64,000 bases of DNA from Stenotrophomonas maltophilia (GCF_002799155.1 NZ_NERD01000002.1:3348001-3412000); one strand, 5' to 3'. Positions 28,603 through 37,544 are shown, counted from the first letter of the stretch. A program made the numbers and translations. Notes: generated from the letters alone by a model not told the origin.

Positions 28603-29496
28603 TCACACCGGTTCGGCCTCACTCACAACCGTCGCACGCTTGGCGCTGTACTCGGCGAATATTACACCAGACACTGCGAGCACGCCGCCGGCCAATACCC
28701 AGCCACTGAGCGATTCGCCCAGCAGCAGCACGGCTAGTGCAGCGGTCACGATCGGCACCAGGTTGAAGAAGCCGGATACACGTGCGGCTCCCAGCCGCGA
28801 AAGCCCCGTCATCCAGGTCAGCGGCGCCAGGATCGACGCGCACACCGCGGCGAAACCGATACAGCCCACCGCGGTCAGGTTGTTCACCCCGGTGCCGGCC
28901 ATCAGCTGTACTGGCAGCAGGATCAGCGACGCCGCCGTGGCCTGCAGAAACAGCGACTCCAGCATCGACAGCGGAATCTTCCAGCGCTGCATCAGCACGT
29001 TGTAGGCGGCAAAGGCCAACGCACCGATCAGCATGATCGCATCGCCGCGGTTCAGGCCCTGCGCCGCCAGCCGTGCCAGGTCGCCCTGCGATACCACCGC
29101 CACCACGCCGGCCGTGGAGATCAACGCACCGACGATAGCGGCGCCACGCACCGGGTGGCCCATGAACACGCGTGACAGCGCCAGCGCGATCAGCGGAATC
29201 AGGGCCTGGATCACCCCCATGTTGGTGGCCGAGGTGAAATGCGCCGCGTAATAGGCCAGGCACTGGTACATCACACCGCCCAGGCAGCCCAGCACCAGGA
29301 AGCGCCCGAGGTTGGCACGCACGGTCTGCAGGTTGTGGCGCAGTTTCGGCAGCGCGAACGGCAACAGGACAACGGCAGCAACCAGCCAGCGGAAGAAGCC
29401 GATGTCGATGGGGCCGACCGAGCCCGAGGCAAGCTTGGTGACGATGGTGTTCGCGCCCCACAACAGGCAGGCGAGGATCGGAAAAAGATAGTTCAC
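28603..29496 (-). CDS. EamA/DMT-family transporter
   Basis: A 297-residue inner-membrane protein with ten hydrophobic segments in two EamA repeats. Seen: FPILACLLWGANTIVTKLA at the start, MGVIQALIPLIALALSRVFMG, LIGALAFAAYNVLMQRW and AALAVLLLGESLSGWVLAGG, with the typical GE near the end. The start codon is GTG at 29496 with no clear ribosome site. It is divergent from an AraC-type regulator with 65 bases between starts, so that regulator is the likely controller. Typical substrates are amino acids or other metabolites for export. Confidence 0.9.
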   Translation of the reverse strand: MNYLFPILACLLWGANTIVTKLASGSVGPIDIGFFRWLVAAVVLLPFALPKLRHNLQTVRANLGRFLVLGCLGGVMYQCLAYYAAHFTSATNMGVIQALIPLIALALSRVFMGHPVRGAAIVGALISTAGVVAVVSQGDLARLAAQGLNRGDAIMLIGALAFAAYNVLMQRWKIPLSMLESLFLQATAASLILLPVQLMAGTGVNNLTAVGCIGFAAVCASILAPLTWMTGLSRLGAARVSGFFNLVPIVTAALAVLLLGESLSGWVLAGGVLAVSGVIFAEYSAKRATVVSEAEPV

Positions 29497-29561
29497 GGAA
29501 TGTGGGTGTACGTGGGAGGTTGCCCAGCGTAGGCTTGGCGCATATCAAGGACATCCTGAAA

Positions 29562-30365
29562 ATGCGCCACTCCGACCCGGGCTTGCGGCAACCGATGGAA
29601 CCCATCCCCACCTTCCGCCAGCTGCCCGGCCCGATCTACTTCCGGCAAGGCGCAATGGAACCCAACGACTGGGGTACGCACAGCCATCCCTGGGGTCAGT
29701 TCAACTTCGTTGCGCAGGGCGTGATGGAAATGAAGATCGAGGGCGAGTGGATGGTGTCGCCACCGCACTACGCGCTTTGGATTCCACCCGGCGTGGCCCA
29801 TTACTCGCGCAACCGCTCGGTGCTGGCCTATCGATCGGCCTATCTGTCACCAGCATTGTCACGCCGCTTGCCCGCGCGGTGCCGGGCGCTGGAGGTCACG
29901 CCCCTTCTGCGCGAACTGCTGCACGAACTGGCGCGCCAGGGCGTGACTGATCCGCAATCACCGGCACAACGCCGGATGGCGGCCGTAGTGATCGACCAGA
30001 TCGTCAACGCCGCCGTACTGCCCAGCTTCCTGCCGATCGCCAGCAGCGACGCATTGAAGCAGGTGATGACATACATGGAAAAGCATCTGCACGCCGCCGA
30101 AACGGTCGCCGACATCGCGCAACGGCACCACATGAGCGTGCGCAAACTGGAGCGCCTGGCGCGCAGCGAGCTGGGCATGTCGTTGGGTGACTGGCGCGGA
30201 CGGATGCGGTTCGTCAGGGCCACCGAAGCGCTGTGCACGCGACGGCCGATCAGCCGCATCGCCGAGGAGCTGGGGTACTCAGGGGTCAGCGCCTTCGCCG
30301 AGATGTTCAAGCGGCATGCGCAGTGCACGCCCGACCAGTATCGGAAGCTGCATCGAGCGGGGTGA
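29562..30365 (+). CDS. AraC-family transcriptional regulator with cupin sensor
   Basis: A 267-residue regulator. The N-terminal half is cupin-like, with GTHSHPWGQFNFVAQGVMEM and YALWIPPGVAHYSRNRS containing histidines in metal-cupin positions. The C-terminal 100 residues hold two helix-turn-helices: ETVADIAQRHHMSVRKLERLARSELGMSLGDWRGRMRF and RPISRIAEELGYSGVSAFAEMFKRHAQCTPDQYR. ATG 29562 or the later 29595 may be the start. It is divergent from the EamA exporter gene and likely regulates it; this arrangement is common for exporter-regulator pairs. Confidence 0.9.
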   Translation: MRHSDPGLRQPMEPIPTFRQLPGPIYFRQGAMEPNDWGTHSHPWGQFNFVAQGVMEMKIEGEWMVSPPHYALWIPPGVAHYSRNRSVLAYRSAYLSPALSRRLPARCRALEVTPLLRELLHELARQGVTDPQSPAQRRMAAVVIDQIVNAAVLPSFLPIASSDALKQVMTYMEKHLHAAETVADIAQRHHMSVRKLERLARSELGMSLGDWRGRMRFVRATEALCTRRPISRIAEELGYSGVSAFAEMFKRHAQCTPDQYRKLHRAG

Positions 30366-30372
30366 GGAAGGC

Positions 30373-30789
30373 CTAGAGAGCGACCAGCAGGTCCACGAGC
30401 AGCTTCGGCAGCAACAACGCTGCCGCAACGCCCGCCAACAGGATCAGTAGCACCTTCGCCGTCAATGGGCGACGGCGCGGATTGCCGAAGTACAGACGCA
30501 GGTCGCGCAGTTCACTTTCCAGCCCCTGCCGCACGCCAGCGCTCTGTGCACCGGGCTCGAGCAGCTGCCGTTCAAGCGCTTGCAGGCGTTTCATCAGTTC
30601 GCGTGGCGGTGTAGCCCGCATGATCTGCTGATTGAGTTCCTGCAGGCGGCGCGCCTGCGGCATCAGCGCCGCCACGAGGTCATCCGGCGGAAGCTGCGAC
30701 ACCAGCCGCAGAGCGTCCGCATCCATTTCAGCCTGGAGCACATCGCGTTGCTGCTGCAGTTCGGCCAGGGAGGCGCGGCGCTGCCACAT
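30373..30789 (-). CDS. Tail-anchored coiled-coil hypothetical protein
   Basis: A 138-residue protein whose first 100 residues are helical with heptad character (LAELQQQRDVLQAEMDADALRL, ARRLQELNQQIMRA, LMKRLQALERQLLE). It ends in a hydrophobic segment VLLILLAGVAAALLLPKLLVDLLVAL, so it is probably anchored in the inner membrane by its tail. The start MWQRRASL has no clear ribosome site. It overlaps nothing and ends 8 bases from the AraC gene. No family recognised. Confidence 0.6.
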   Translation of the reverse strand: MWQRRASLAELQQQRDVLQAEMDADALRLVSQLPPDDLVAALMPQARRLQELNQQIMRATPPRELMKRLQALERQLLEPGAQSAGVRQGLESELRDLRLYFGNPRRRPLTAKVLLILLAGVAAALLLPKLLVDLLVAL

Positions 30790-30916
30790 GGGGAGGTATA
30801 GGGTTGACAGGTAATGGACAGTGTATCGCCCGGTGGCCCGGGAAAGCTGTCGATTTCCCGCCCCGTCGTTCGTCGAAGGGGAAAAGGCGGGCCCTTCGGC
30901 CCGCAGGAGTATCCCG

Positions 30917-31558
30917 ATGCGCCCGATCCTCACTGCATTCGCCACTTCCCCGGACCGCAGCCAGGGCCTGGCCCGTGACATGCGCGTACGCTGGGCGCTG
31001 GAGGAGCTGGCCGTGCCCTATGACGTGCAGTTGCTCAGCTTCGCCGAGCTGAAGCAGCCTGCACATCTGTCGCGCAATCCCTTCGGGCAGATTCCCACCT
31101 GGCAGGACGGCGGCCAGATCCTGTTCGAATCCGGCGCGATCGTCCTGCACCTGGCCGAGCAGCATGCCGGCCTGCTTCCTGCTGATCCGGATGCACGCAT
31201 GCGCGCAATCATGTGGGTGTTCGCTGCATTGAATACGGTGGAGCCCCCCATCGTCGAGCGCTCGATGGCCTGGGTGCTGGAGCGCGAGCAGCCCTGGTAT
31301 GCACAGCGCCTGCCGATGCTCGAAGAGCGTGTGCGTATGCGGCTGTCACAACTGTCCGCCTGGTTGGGCTCGGCGTCGTGGCTGGATGGTGAATTCAGCG
31401 CCGGCGACCTGATGATGGTTTCGGTACTGCTGCGCCTGAAGAGCAGTGGCCTGCTCGACGAACACCCGCAGGTGGTCGCCTATGTGGGCCGTGCAACACA
31501 GCGCCCCGCCTACCAGCGCGCCTTCGCTGCGCAGCTGGCCGTGTTCCAGAACGCCTGA
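30917..31558 (+). CDS. Glutathione S-transferase family protein
   Basis: A 213-residue cytoplasmic protein. The N-terminal thioredoxin-like domain has RVRWALEELAVPYDV, NPFGQIPTWQDGGQILFESGAIVLHLAEQ (the cis-proline and glutathione-binding ES motif), and the C-terminal all-helical domain contains SWLDGEFSAGDLMMVSVL, the typical N-capping box region. The start has AGGAG eight bases upstream. A GC-rich hairpin (GCGGGCC/GGCCCGC, about 30885-30903) lies just ahead of the start in the leader. It may detoxify electrophiles. Confidence 0.9.
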   Translation: MRPILTAFATSPDRSQGLARDMRVRWALEELAVPYDVQLLSFAELKQPAHLSRNPFGQIPTWQDGGQILFESGAIVLHLAEQHAGLLPADPDARMRAIMWVFAALNTVEPPIVERSMAWVLEREQPWYAQRLPMLEERVRMRLSQLSAWLGSASWLDGEFSAGDLMMVSVLLRLKSSGLLDEHPQVVAYVGRATQRPAYQRAFAAQLAVFQNA

Positions 31559-31580
31559 TGCTACGCCCTGTGGGCAGGCC

Positions 31581-31988
31581 TCAGCGTAGACCACGCCGGC
31601 AGGCGGCCTGCACCAGCATCAGCTGTGCCACCAGGATCAGCATCGCGCAGCCTGACAGCAACCACGGATCGATGTACCACTGCGTGTTGAAGCTGAAGTC
31701 GCCGGCGGAAATGCGCTTCCAGCCGTTGAAGTGCTGCATCGCCGCGACCACGAACGCGAACCCACCTGCGGTGTAGGACAACCAGGGCACGATGAGACCG
31801 CCCGGGCGCGCGAACAGCGTCAGCAGGCCCAGCACGCCGATGCCCGTGCGCTGCACGCGGCAGTACGGGCAGACATAAGCCATCCCGCTCCATTCCACCA
31901 CCCAGGCCAGCAAGCTGACCAGCACCGCGGCGCCTGCTGCGATATAGAGCATTCTGGTCGGGATTGTCATGCTGCCATCGTGTGCCAC
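31581..31988 (-). CDS. Small DsbB-like membrane protein
   Basis: A 135-residue inner-membrane protein with four hydrophobic segments. After the first helix lies YVCPYCRVQRTGIGVLGLL, which matches the CxxC-xxQR pattern of DsbB-type disulfide generators, where the cysteine pair and arginine contact ubiquinone. The second periplasmic cysteine pair of DsbB is not obvious: only single cysteines near the C-terminus (SGCAML, AACRRG) are seen. The start GTG 31988 is supported by AAGGAG six bases ahead; an ATG lies at 31970. A redox role is inferred from the motif only. Confidence 0.6.
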   Translation of the reverse strand: MAHDGSMTIPTRMLYIAAGAAVLVSLLAWVVEWSGMAYVCPYCRVQRTGIGVLGLLTLFARPGGLIVPWLSYTAGGFAFVVAAMQHFNGWKRISAGDFSFNTQWYIDPWLLSGCAMLILVAQLMLVQAACRRGLR

Positions 31989-32037
31989 GCAGCGCTCCTT
32001 CGTTCAAAGACCCAGCCAGGGTAGCAACGCGGCAGGG

Positions 32038-32457
32038 TCAATCCTTCTTGAATACCGTGCGCTTGCCGATCGGGCTGCTCTTGCGCGCCGTCGGCCGTGC
32101 CAGCCCGGGAATCAGGAAGTCGGTAACCTTGTGGCCCTTCTGCACCTTGGACGCCAGCCAGCGCGGCATGCGCCCACGGCCGGACCAGGTCAGTTGCTTG
32201 TACTCCGGGTCGCGGTACTTGGCCGCCACCTTGCCGGCCCTGCGCCGTGCGGGTTTGCGGCTGGGTGCGGCCGCTTCGATGGCCTCTGCGCCAAAGAGTT
32301 CTTCAAGGGTGTAGCCAGCTTCGGCCGCAGCGGCTTTCAGCATCCGCCGCACGGCGCTGGCCGGACGCCGGCTTGAAATGAGCTGTTTCCGCTGTTCAGC
32401 GGCAACCACCAAGGCGCTCAGCTCCCGAAGGCTGAGCGATTCAATATCGATCGTCAT
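32038..32457 (-). CDS. H-NS-family nucleoid-associated protein
   Basis: A 139-residue xenogeneic-silencer-type protein. The N-terminus MTIDIESLSLRELSALVVAAEQRKQLI is the oligomerisation helix region, the middle is basic (RKPARRRAGKVAAKYRDPEY), and the DNA-binding loop is TWSGRGRMPRWL, the canonical H-NS hook. A further lysine/arginine-rich tail RPTARKSSPIGKRTVFKKD is added. Such proteins bind AT-rich DNA and repress transferred genes, relevant because an AT-richer island starts 2.5 kb away. The upstream frame extension lacks homology. Divergent from a DoxX gene. Confidence 0.9.
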   Translation of the reverse strand: MTIDIESLSLRELSALVVAAEQRKQLISSRRPASAVRRMLKAAAAEAGYTLEELFGAEAIEAAAPSRKPARRRAGKVAAKYRDPEYKQLTWSGRGRMPRWLASKVQKGHKVTDFLIPGLARPTARKSSPIGKRTVFKKD

Positions 32458-32575
32458 GCGGGAAAGGTCTACTGCCGCGCGGCGCCTGTCAAGGCGCCTT
32501 GCCTTCCGCGTAGACACGGGCTTCACTGCCGGTGGGCTCCGATCGCCTTCGTCGGCCATCCCCGAGGACATCCCT

Positions 32576-32968
32576 GTGAGCACCTCATCGCATTCGCTCG
32601 CCTACCTGCTTGCACGCCTCCTGCTGATGGCGCTGTTCCTGGTGTCCGGGCTGGGCAAGCTCGGCGATCTCAACGGCACCCAGGGCTACATGGAAGCGAT
32701 GGGCGTGCCCGGCATCCTGTTGTGGCCGACCATCGCCTTCGAAATCGGCAGCGGCCTGTGCCTCCTGCTCGGCTTCCAGACCCGGCTGGTGTCGGTCGTA
32801 CTGGCCGGCTTCAGCCTGGTCACCGCGTTCATCTTCCACCACAACTTCGCCGACCAGACCCAGCAGATCATGTTCCTGAAGAATCTGGGGCTGGCCGGCG
32901 GGTTCCTGCTGCTGGCCTGCACCGGGGCGGGGCGCTACAGCATTGATGGGCGTGGGCGGCGCGGGTAA
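32576..32968 (+). CDS. DoxX-family membrane protein
   Basis: A 130-residue inner-membrane protein with four helices: LLARLLLMALFLVSGLGKLGDL (the conserved GxxKL), ILLWPTIAFEIGSGLCLLLGF, LVSVVLAGFSLVTAFIFHHNF and LKNLGLAGGFLLLACTGAGRYSID. This is the DoxX pattern. Some DoxX proteins take part in redox or thiol-related complexes, but the role here is unknown. The start is GTG 32576 with GAGGA about seven bases upstream; the longer frame would run into the H-NS promoter region. Confidence 0.85.
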   Translation: MSTSSHSLAYLLARLLLMALFLVSGLGKLGDLNGTQGYMEAMGVPGILLWPTIAFEIGSGLCLLLGFQTRLVSVVLAGFSLVTAFIFHHNFADQTQQIMFLKNLGLAGGFLLLACTGAGRYSIDGRGRRG

Positions 32969-32992
32969 GCCTCGATCCGTGGTGCGTACGCG

Positions 32993-33682
32993 CTAGCGGC
33001 GAAGTCCGGCCTCCGGCGCCAGCGTGTGGATCACTCTTCCCTGCGCATCCAGGAACTCGATGGCGCCGTAACCCTCGGCCGTGATGGTCAGGCGCAGGCG
33101 CGTGCGGTCGGCCGTGTCATTCAACGCGATGGCCGGCGTGCCGTCAGAGCCGACCACCAGGCCGATTCGGGTCGGTGCCTGCACGCCGGGAATCAGCTTG
33201 TTGCCCAGCGCAGGCTCGCGGATCAGCTTCGGCGCCTGGTTGATCGAAAAGCTCACCGCACCGTCCGGCGATACCCGCCAGCCAATCGCATCCATCGCCG
33301 GGTGATCCAGCGCCAGCACCGCCATGCCACCGTCAACATCGGCAGTACCGAAGCCACCACGCTCGCTGCCCGTGTCATCGTACAGCACCATGCCGGCCAC
33401 GTTGAAGGCGCGCTTGTACTGCAGGCCATCGATGATCGGCGCCGGCGTCTTGCCGGACAGCGTCATGCGGATCACGCCCGTGTCATCGACGATGTCGATG
33501 CGCCGTGCAGTGATGCGCTCGTGGTCGGGTGCTTCCACGCGCGTCTGTGGTGCCCTGTCGACGATCAGGCGTTGCAGGGTTTCAACGGACGGGCGCTTGG
33601 GTGAGTCGGAAGGCTCTGCTGCAGCGGCAGGCAATGCCGCAAGAGCAGTCAGGACGACGAACGTGCAGGCAATGCGCTTCAT
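32993..33682 (-). CDS. Secreted hypothetical protein
   Basis: A 229-residue exported protein. The signal peptide MKRIACTFVVLTALAALPAAAA is cleaved near residue 22. The mature part is beta-rich with repeated phrases of the form DDTGVIRMTLSGKTPAP, LYDDTGSERGGFGTADVDGG, GSDGTPAIALND and LDAQGRVIHTL. These alternating D-G-x-x-R/I strands suggest a solenoid or beta-propeller-like fold. The start has AAGGAG five bases ahead. No known family can be assigned; probably periplasmic. Confidence 0.7.
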   Translation of the reverse strand: MKRIACTFVVLTALAALPAAAAEPSDSPKRPSVETLQRLIVDRAPQTRVEAPDHERITARRIDIVDDTGVIRMTLSGKTPAPIIDGLQYKRAFNVAGMVLYDDTGSERGGFGTADVDGGMAVLALDHPAMDAIGWRVSPDGAVSFSINQAPKLIREPALGNKLIPGVQAPTRIGLVVGSDGTPAIALNDTADRTRLRLTITAEGYGAIEFLDAQGRVIHTLAPEAGLRR

Positions 33683-34002
33683 GCGGGCTCCTTGTCGTAC
33701 GGGTCGGCGGATGTCGCATCTTGCCACCTTCTGCACAACCACCGTCTGCACAGGAGCCCATCGGGCGTATCCGCCGCGCGTCTCCTGGAGCGGATCGTAC
33801 CCGGCCTCATGCTCCACTGATCGCTCCGCCCATTCTGGATGTCCCCAATAGAACTTGGAATGCACCCGCTTCGGTGTATCGCCATCGCGCTCGCTGGACG
33901 CGCCCGATGCTTGCATGCAGTCAATCACGCTTGGCAAACATCCAAGCGGACGGGGCCATTGTTGCCTCTGATTGCGTCAATCGCATCAATGGCCCCGATG
34001 CG
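33683..34002. other. Gap between two secreted-protein genes
   Basis: No gene, RNA or repeat was recognised in this 320-base stretch. Short open frames exist in several phases but have neither ribosome sites nor protein-like composition. Confidence 0.4.
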
Positions 34003-34323
34003 CTAGTGCCGGCACATCCCGCCACCCACCACGGCCTGTATCGGCGGATTCGGCGGATTCGAGTACACGAACACGTGGCGCCAATCCTGCGGTTGAACCC
34101 AGTCTTTCATGTACGCATACAGGAAATGGCCCGTGATCAGCTTGGCATCTGCGCGCAGGTCACAATACATGGGCAGGCTGCTGCTGTTGACGATCACGCA
34201 TCGCGCTTGAACGGGTGTGTAGGTGCAGCTCATGTTGACCTGGAACCACACTGGCCCAGGCTGGGCTCGGGTAGGAGTGACGAGCAACAGCAGCACGGCT
34301 ACAGCAATCACTAAACGAAGCAT
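34003..34323 (-). CDS. Small secreted hypothetical protein
   Basis: A 106-residue exported protein with signal peptide MLRLVIAVAVLLLLVTPTRA and a mature domain bearing four cysteines (NMSCTYTP, ARCVIVN, MYCDLRA, GGMCRH). The ribosome site GGGGGA lies just ahead of ATG at 34323. A polar, aromatic-rich core (HFLYAYMKDWVQPQDWRHVFVYS) is seen. No family recognised. It is the last chromosomal-looking gene before the island. Confidence 0.6.
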   Translation of the reverse strand: MLRLVIAVAVLLLLVTPTRAQPGPVWFQVNMSCTYTPVQARCVIVNSSSLPMYCDLRADAKLITGHFLYAYMKDWVQPQDWRHVFVYSNPPNPPIQAVVGGGMCRH

Positions 34324-34913
34324 AGATCCCCCTGGACTCTATTCGTTTGGAAAGGCTGGAACGCAATGTCGGGTTGCGGAAGTCCCGCGGGCAGATAATC
34401 GCGCACTTCAGCCGGGTACGGAATCCCTGAGTCACCTGCGCCGGTGCCCCCCAGCAGTTCCATCGAGAATGTCCGCGTGAACCTTGAGGCGGCCGGCCCT
34501 TCCCTTTAGCGCTCACCCTGCACCTGCCATGCCGGCTCAGGAGGCCCATCGACATCCATCGCGGGAGAGAGAAGGGCATCTTCCCGCCCAAGCGCAAGGT
34601 TGGAGGCGTTGGATTCGCGCACCCAGGGGCGCTTAGCAGTGAACGCCCCAGGACGCAGGGGCAGCCCGCGACCAACGGCAACGGTAGCGGGGCGTGGACG
34701 CTCACCGAGCGGTCATCGGGCCGCGTCGGTTTGACGAAGGAGGCACTGCGGATGATCCAAAGTGCCTGATTCGATGGAGCCCACCAACAACCGCACCACA
34801 AACTTAAGTAACTGATTTATATGAGAAATATAAGAGTATGACGTGAACACGACTCACAATCGGACTCACATTTCTCCAGGCACGCCAGGGCCAGCCCGTG
34901 GCCCTGGAACGCA
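34324..34913. other. Chromosome-island boundary region
   Basis: No gene supported. The left 450 bases are GC-rich. From about 34800 the sequence turns AT-richer (CTTAAGTAACTGATTTATAT), and ACGACTCACAATCGGACTCAC near 34848-34868 contains a repeated GACTCACA unit of the kind found beside integrase att sites. The island edge is probably here but no exact target duplication was found. Confidence 0.35.
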
Positions 34914-36050
34914 TCAGGGAAACTCGCGTTCGTGATCTATGCGCAGCACTTCCATCACATAACTCTCAATCAGTTGATCCGCTGCCTTCTTCTTCTGGTC
35001 ATCTGGCAAGCTCGACTCCTTAAGCGCCACTAGACCATCGATAAACTCCTCCGTTCGGGCATCTCGATGTCTGCGCTGAATCTCTTGCATCATTCTCATC
35101 AGAGACTCTCTATGTTCGTGATCCGATGGAGAGCGTCGACGCGGGTAGGATCGGCTAATCTCATGCGGGGCAAATTTGATCGTTTCAGAAGCCCCTGCAA
35201 CCGGATCTACCCAATAGACAATTCCGATATCTGGACCATCCCAACATTCAGACATGATCCCGGTTATCGCTATCGTCCCATAGATCTGCAGCACACCAAT
35301 CAAGAGTGAGCGTTCTCTATCGGCCACTACCATCAGAGCATGCCCGAACTCGTACTCCGGCTTGCGCTCGGGGAGCGACATATTAAGCCAAGGTTGGAAA
35401 TTTCCTCCTATCTCCAATGATCCATTGATGTAGCAGACGATGTCCCGAAGACTATCGGAACGAAGCCTTTCCGGCGCGACTGAGGTTGCTAGCAGCGCCA
35501 GCATCATCTTCGCTGCACATCGCTTTTCAATTTCGCCCACCTTCAGCCTCGCCGAATACAGAGGCGCGGCCGTAGACTTGCTAACGAAGCGAGTACCCTC
35601 TATTGAAAATTTCTTATCCGGAAATTTTTTGAGGTAATTTGCCATTAGCTTCTCGACATCTTCTCGAGTATTAGCGCTAACTGTCAGGCCTATATTACCG
35701 TCGGCAAGCTCCGTCTCTTGAACCTTCGATCCACGCAGAGAGAACTTTAATCCCGGAAGGATCTGCAGCGGATGCCCATCTAGCTTCTCTTCGGTAGCCA
35801 AAGTTGGCGCATCGCCTTTCCGCGCACGCTTGGCGTTAAACATGTTCGCAATTGGCGCGAAGACCTCTGCGAACTCCGCATCCAGCTCCGTACCAAGTCG
35901 ATTATTACAGCCTTGGCAGCAGAGATTTCTCGTAACCTTCTTGCCTCCAAGCGCTGCGATCAGAACATGTTCTTCAGACCCCTTGCCCACGGGAAACGTC
36001 GAGACATCTCCTGGCAAGCAGTACACGCAATTTAGCAGTGAATCGTTCAA
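34914..36050 (-). CDS. HNH_5-like CxxC protein, candidate nuclease
   Basis: A 378-residue protein encoded in DNA visibly richer in A+T than the flanks. The N-terminus carries a zinc-ribbon HNH pattern: CVYC at residues 8-11, GSEEHVLIAALGG near 24-36 with the His of the HNH core, then CCQGCNNRLGTELD (CxxCN). This is the layout of HNH_5-type endonuclease domains. The remaining 320 residues have no family I recognise and are helix-rich toward the end (RRHRDARTEEFIDGLVALKE). It lies divergently beside a tyrosine integrase, so it is island cargo; nucleic-acid cleavage in defence is plausible but inferred. Confidence 0.6.
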   Translation of the reverse strand: MNDSLLNCVYCLPGDVSTFPVGKGSEEHVLIAALGGKKVTRNLCCQGCNNRLGTELDAEFAEVFAPIANMFNAKRARKGDAPTLATEEKLDGHPLQILPGLKFSLRGSKVQETELADGNIGLTVSANTREDVEKLMANYLKKFPDKKFSIEGTRFVSKSTAAPLYSARLKVGEIEKRCAAKMMLALLATSVAPERLRSDSLRDIVCYINGSLEIGGNFQPWLNMSLPERKPEYEFGHALMVVADRERSLLIGVLQIYGTIAITGIMSECWDGPDIGIVYWVDPVAGASETIKFAPHEISRSYPRRRSPSDHEHRESLMRMMQEIQRRHRDARTEEFIDGLVALKESSLPDDQKKKAADQLIESYVMEVLRIDHEREFP

Positions 36051-36141
36051 AGCCCTGACTCCATTCGTGGGGAGTTGTGCACATAGCCCGTAATAATTAC
36101 CTGCAAGCTAGCAACATGGCAACGGACGGGGATGTGCTTCA

Positions 36142-37131
36142 ATGGTCAAGGTCACAATCTACTGGCGGGACGGGGTCGCCTACCTCAACTGGCGCGATGG
36201 CGGCAAGAGATTCCGCCCATCCATCGGTCGTGTCAGCGCTCGCGAGGCTGAGGAGATACGATCAGCGCGCGAAGCGGAGCTGAGGCACGGCGTAAGGATC
36301 ATCTCCCGTGCGCCACTGTTGCGCGACTTTCTAGGCGTCTGGCTGGATTGGTACAAGGCCGAACACCCGACCACGCATGGCAAGGCTAAGAGTGAGCTGC
36401 GCCTAATCTTGGATAGCCTGGGTCACCGGCCAATCGATACCCTGCGCCCTATCGAACTGGAGGCGTATAAGACCCAGCGCCTGGTAAAGGACAAGATGGC
36501 GCCGGAGACAGTTGGGAAGGAGGTTCGGCGCCTGCAGGCCGCGTTGAGGTGCGGGGTGCAGTGGAAGGAACTGGATACGAACCCATTTGAGGGGATCCAG
36601 GCGCCAAGAGGGGTGCGGAGCGTTGCCGTCCGGTTCTATACCGCCGATGCAATGCAGCAACTCTACGCGGCCAATGCCGCCCGGGCCAACCTATGGCGGT
36701 TCATGGCGCACACCGGGATCCGGCGCGGCGAGCTGATGCACCTCAGGCACGAGAACGTAGTTGCTGGTCGCCTGCTGGTCGAGAGCGATCCCGACGAGGA
36801 TGGCGATGGACGCACGAAGTCAGGGAAGTGGCGGGAGGTTCCATTGAACACCCATGCCGCCGCTGCTCTAGCCTCCCTCCCCGATCCACTGGTGAGCGTC
36901 CACAAGGACACCGTGAGCGACTGGTTCAAGGATGATGCGACGACAGCGGGTGTTGGCGGGAGTCTTCACCGCCTGAGGCACACGTTCTGCGCCCACATGG
37001 TCATGGCTGGCGTGCCATTGCGCCGCGTGCAGCTCCTGGCCGGGCATGCTGATTACGCAACTACCGAGAAGTACTACGCGCATTTGTCTTCGGATGGAGA
37101 TGCCGCAGCGGTGGCTACTTTGAGGTTCTAG
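36142..37131 (+). CDS. Tyrosine-type site-specific integrase
   Basis: A 329-residue recombinase. Seen: an N-terminal arm-binding region, a SAM-like core-binding domain (LLRDFLGVWLDWYKAEHPTTH), and the catalytic domain with Arg in HTGIRRGELMHLR, Lys in TKSGKWREVPL, HRLRHTF (His-xx-Arg), GHADYATTEKYYAH (His and nucleophilic Tyr). All six catalytic positions are present, so it should be active. A small HTH gene 41 bases downstream likely encodes its directionality factor. It mobilises the 34.9-41.8 kb island or part of it; the attachment site was not identified. Confidence 0.93.
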   Translation: MVKVTIYWRDGVAYLNWRDGGKRFRPSIGRVSAREAEEIRSAREAELRHGVRIISRAPLLRDFLGVWLDWYKAEHPTTHGKAKSELRLILDSLGHRPIDTLRPIELEAYKTQRLVKDKMAPETVGKEVRRLQAALRCGVQWKELDTNPFEGIQAPRGVRSVAVRFYTADAMQQLYAANAARANLWRFMAHTGIRRGELMHLRHENVVAGRLLVESDPDEDGDGRTKSGKWREVPLNTHAAAALASLPDPLVSVHKDTVSDWFKDDATTAGVGGSLHRLRHTFCAHMVMAGVPLRRVQLLAGHADYATTEKYYAHLSSDGDAAAVATLRF

Positions 37132-37172
37132 CCACCAAGAATCTGTCCAGCAAATCAGAAGGAGCTGCTGCA

Positions 37173-37484
37173 ATGGAATTGAGCAACAAGCTGCTGACCT
37201 TGATGGAGGCAGCAGAGCTTTCAGCCTGCTCAACCAGAACCCTACGCAGAGCCATTGATGGCGGGCAACTCGCCGCAGTGAGACTCGGGCAGAGCGCCAA
37301 GTCGGATCGCATACATAGAGAAGACTTGGAGGCTTGGTGGAACCAATGCCGCCTGCGACCTGTAGCAGCTCCCAGAATATCTATACGTGATATTCCCCCG
37401 CCACCACTTGATACGGCGGAGGCGAGAATCGAGAAGAGGCTGGGAATCAGTGCTAAGGGCAAGACGGGCCCCCGCCGACGCTGA
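37173..37484 (+). CDS. Helix-turn-helix excisionase-like protein
   Basis: A 103-residue protein. The first 60 residues form a MerR/AlpA-type winged helix: KLLTLMEAAELSACSTRTLRRAIDGGQLAAVRLGQSAKSDRIHREDLEAWW, the excisionase-family DNA-binding pattern. The C-terminal 40 residues are basic and proline-rich. It follows the integrase by 41 bases on the same strand with AGAAGGAGC ahead of its start, so they are probably co-transcribed. Role: recombination directionality or regulation of the island. Confidence 0.8.
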   Translation: MELSNKLLTLMEAAELSACSTRTLRRAIDGGQLAAVRLGQSAKSDRIHREDLEAWWNQCRLRPVAAPRISIRDIPPPPLDTAEARIEKRLGISAKGKTGPRRR

Positions 37485-37544
37485 GCGAAGAGCTGCAAAA
37501 CGCCAGCAAGGTCCGGCAATCCTGAAGGCCGCGCCCGTATACGC

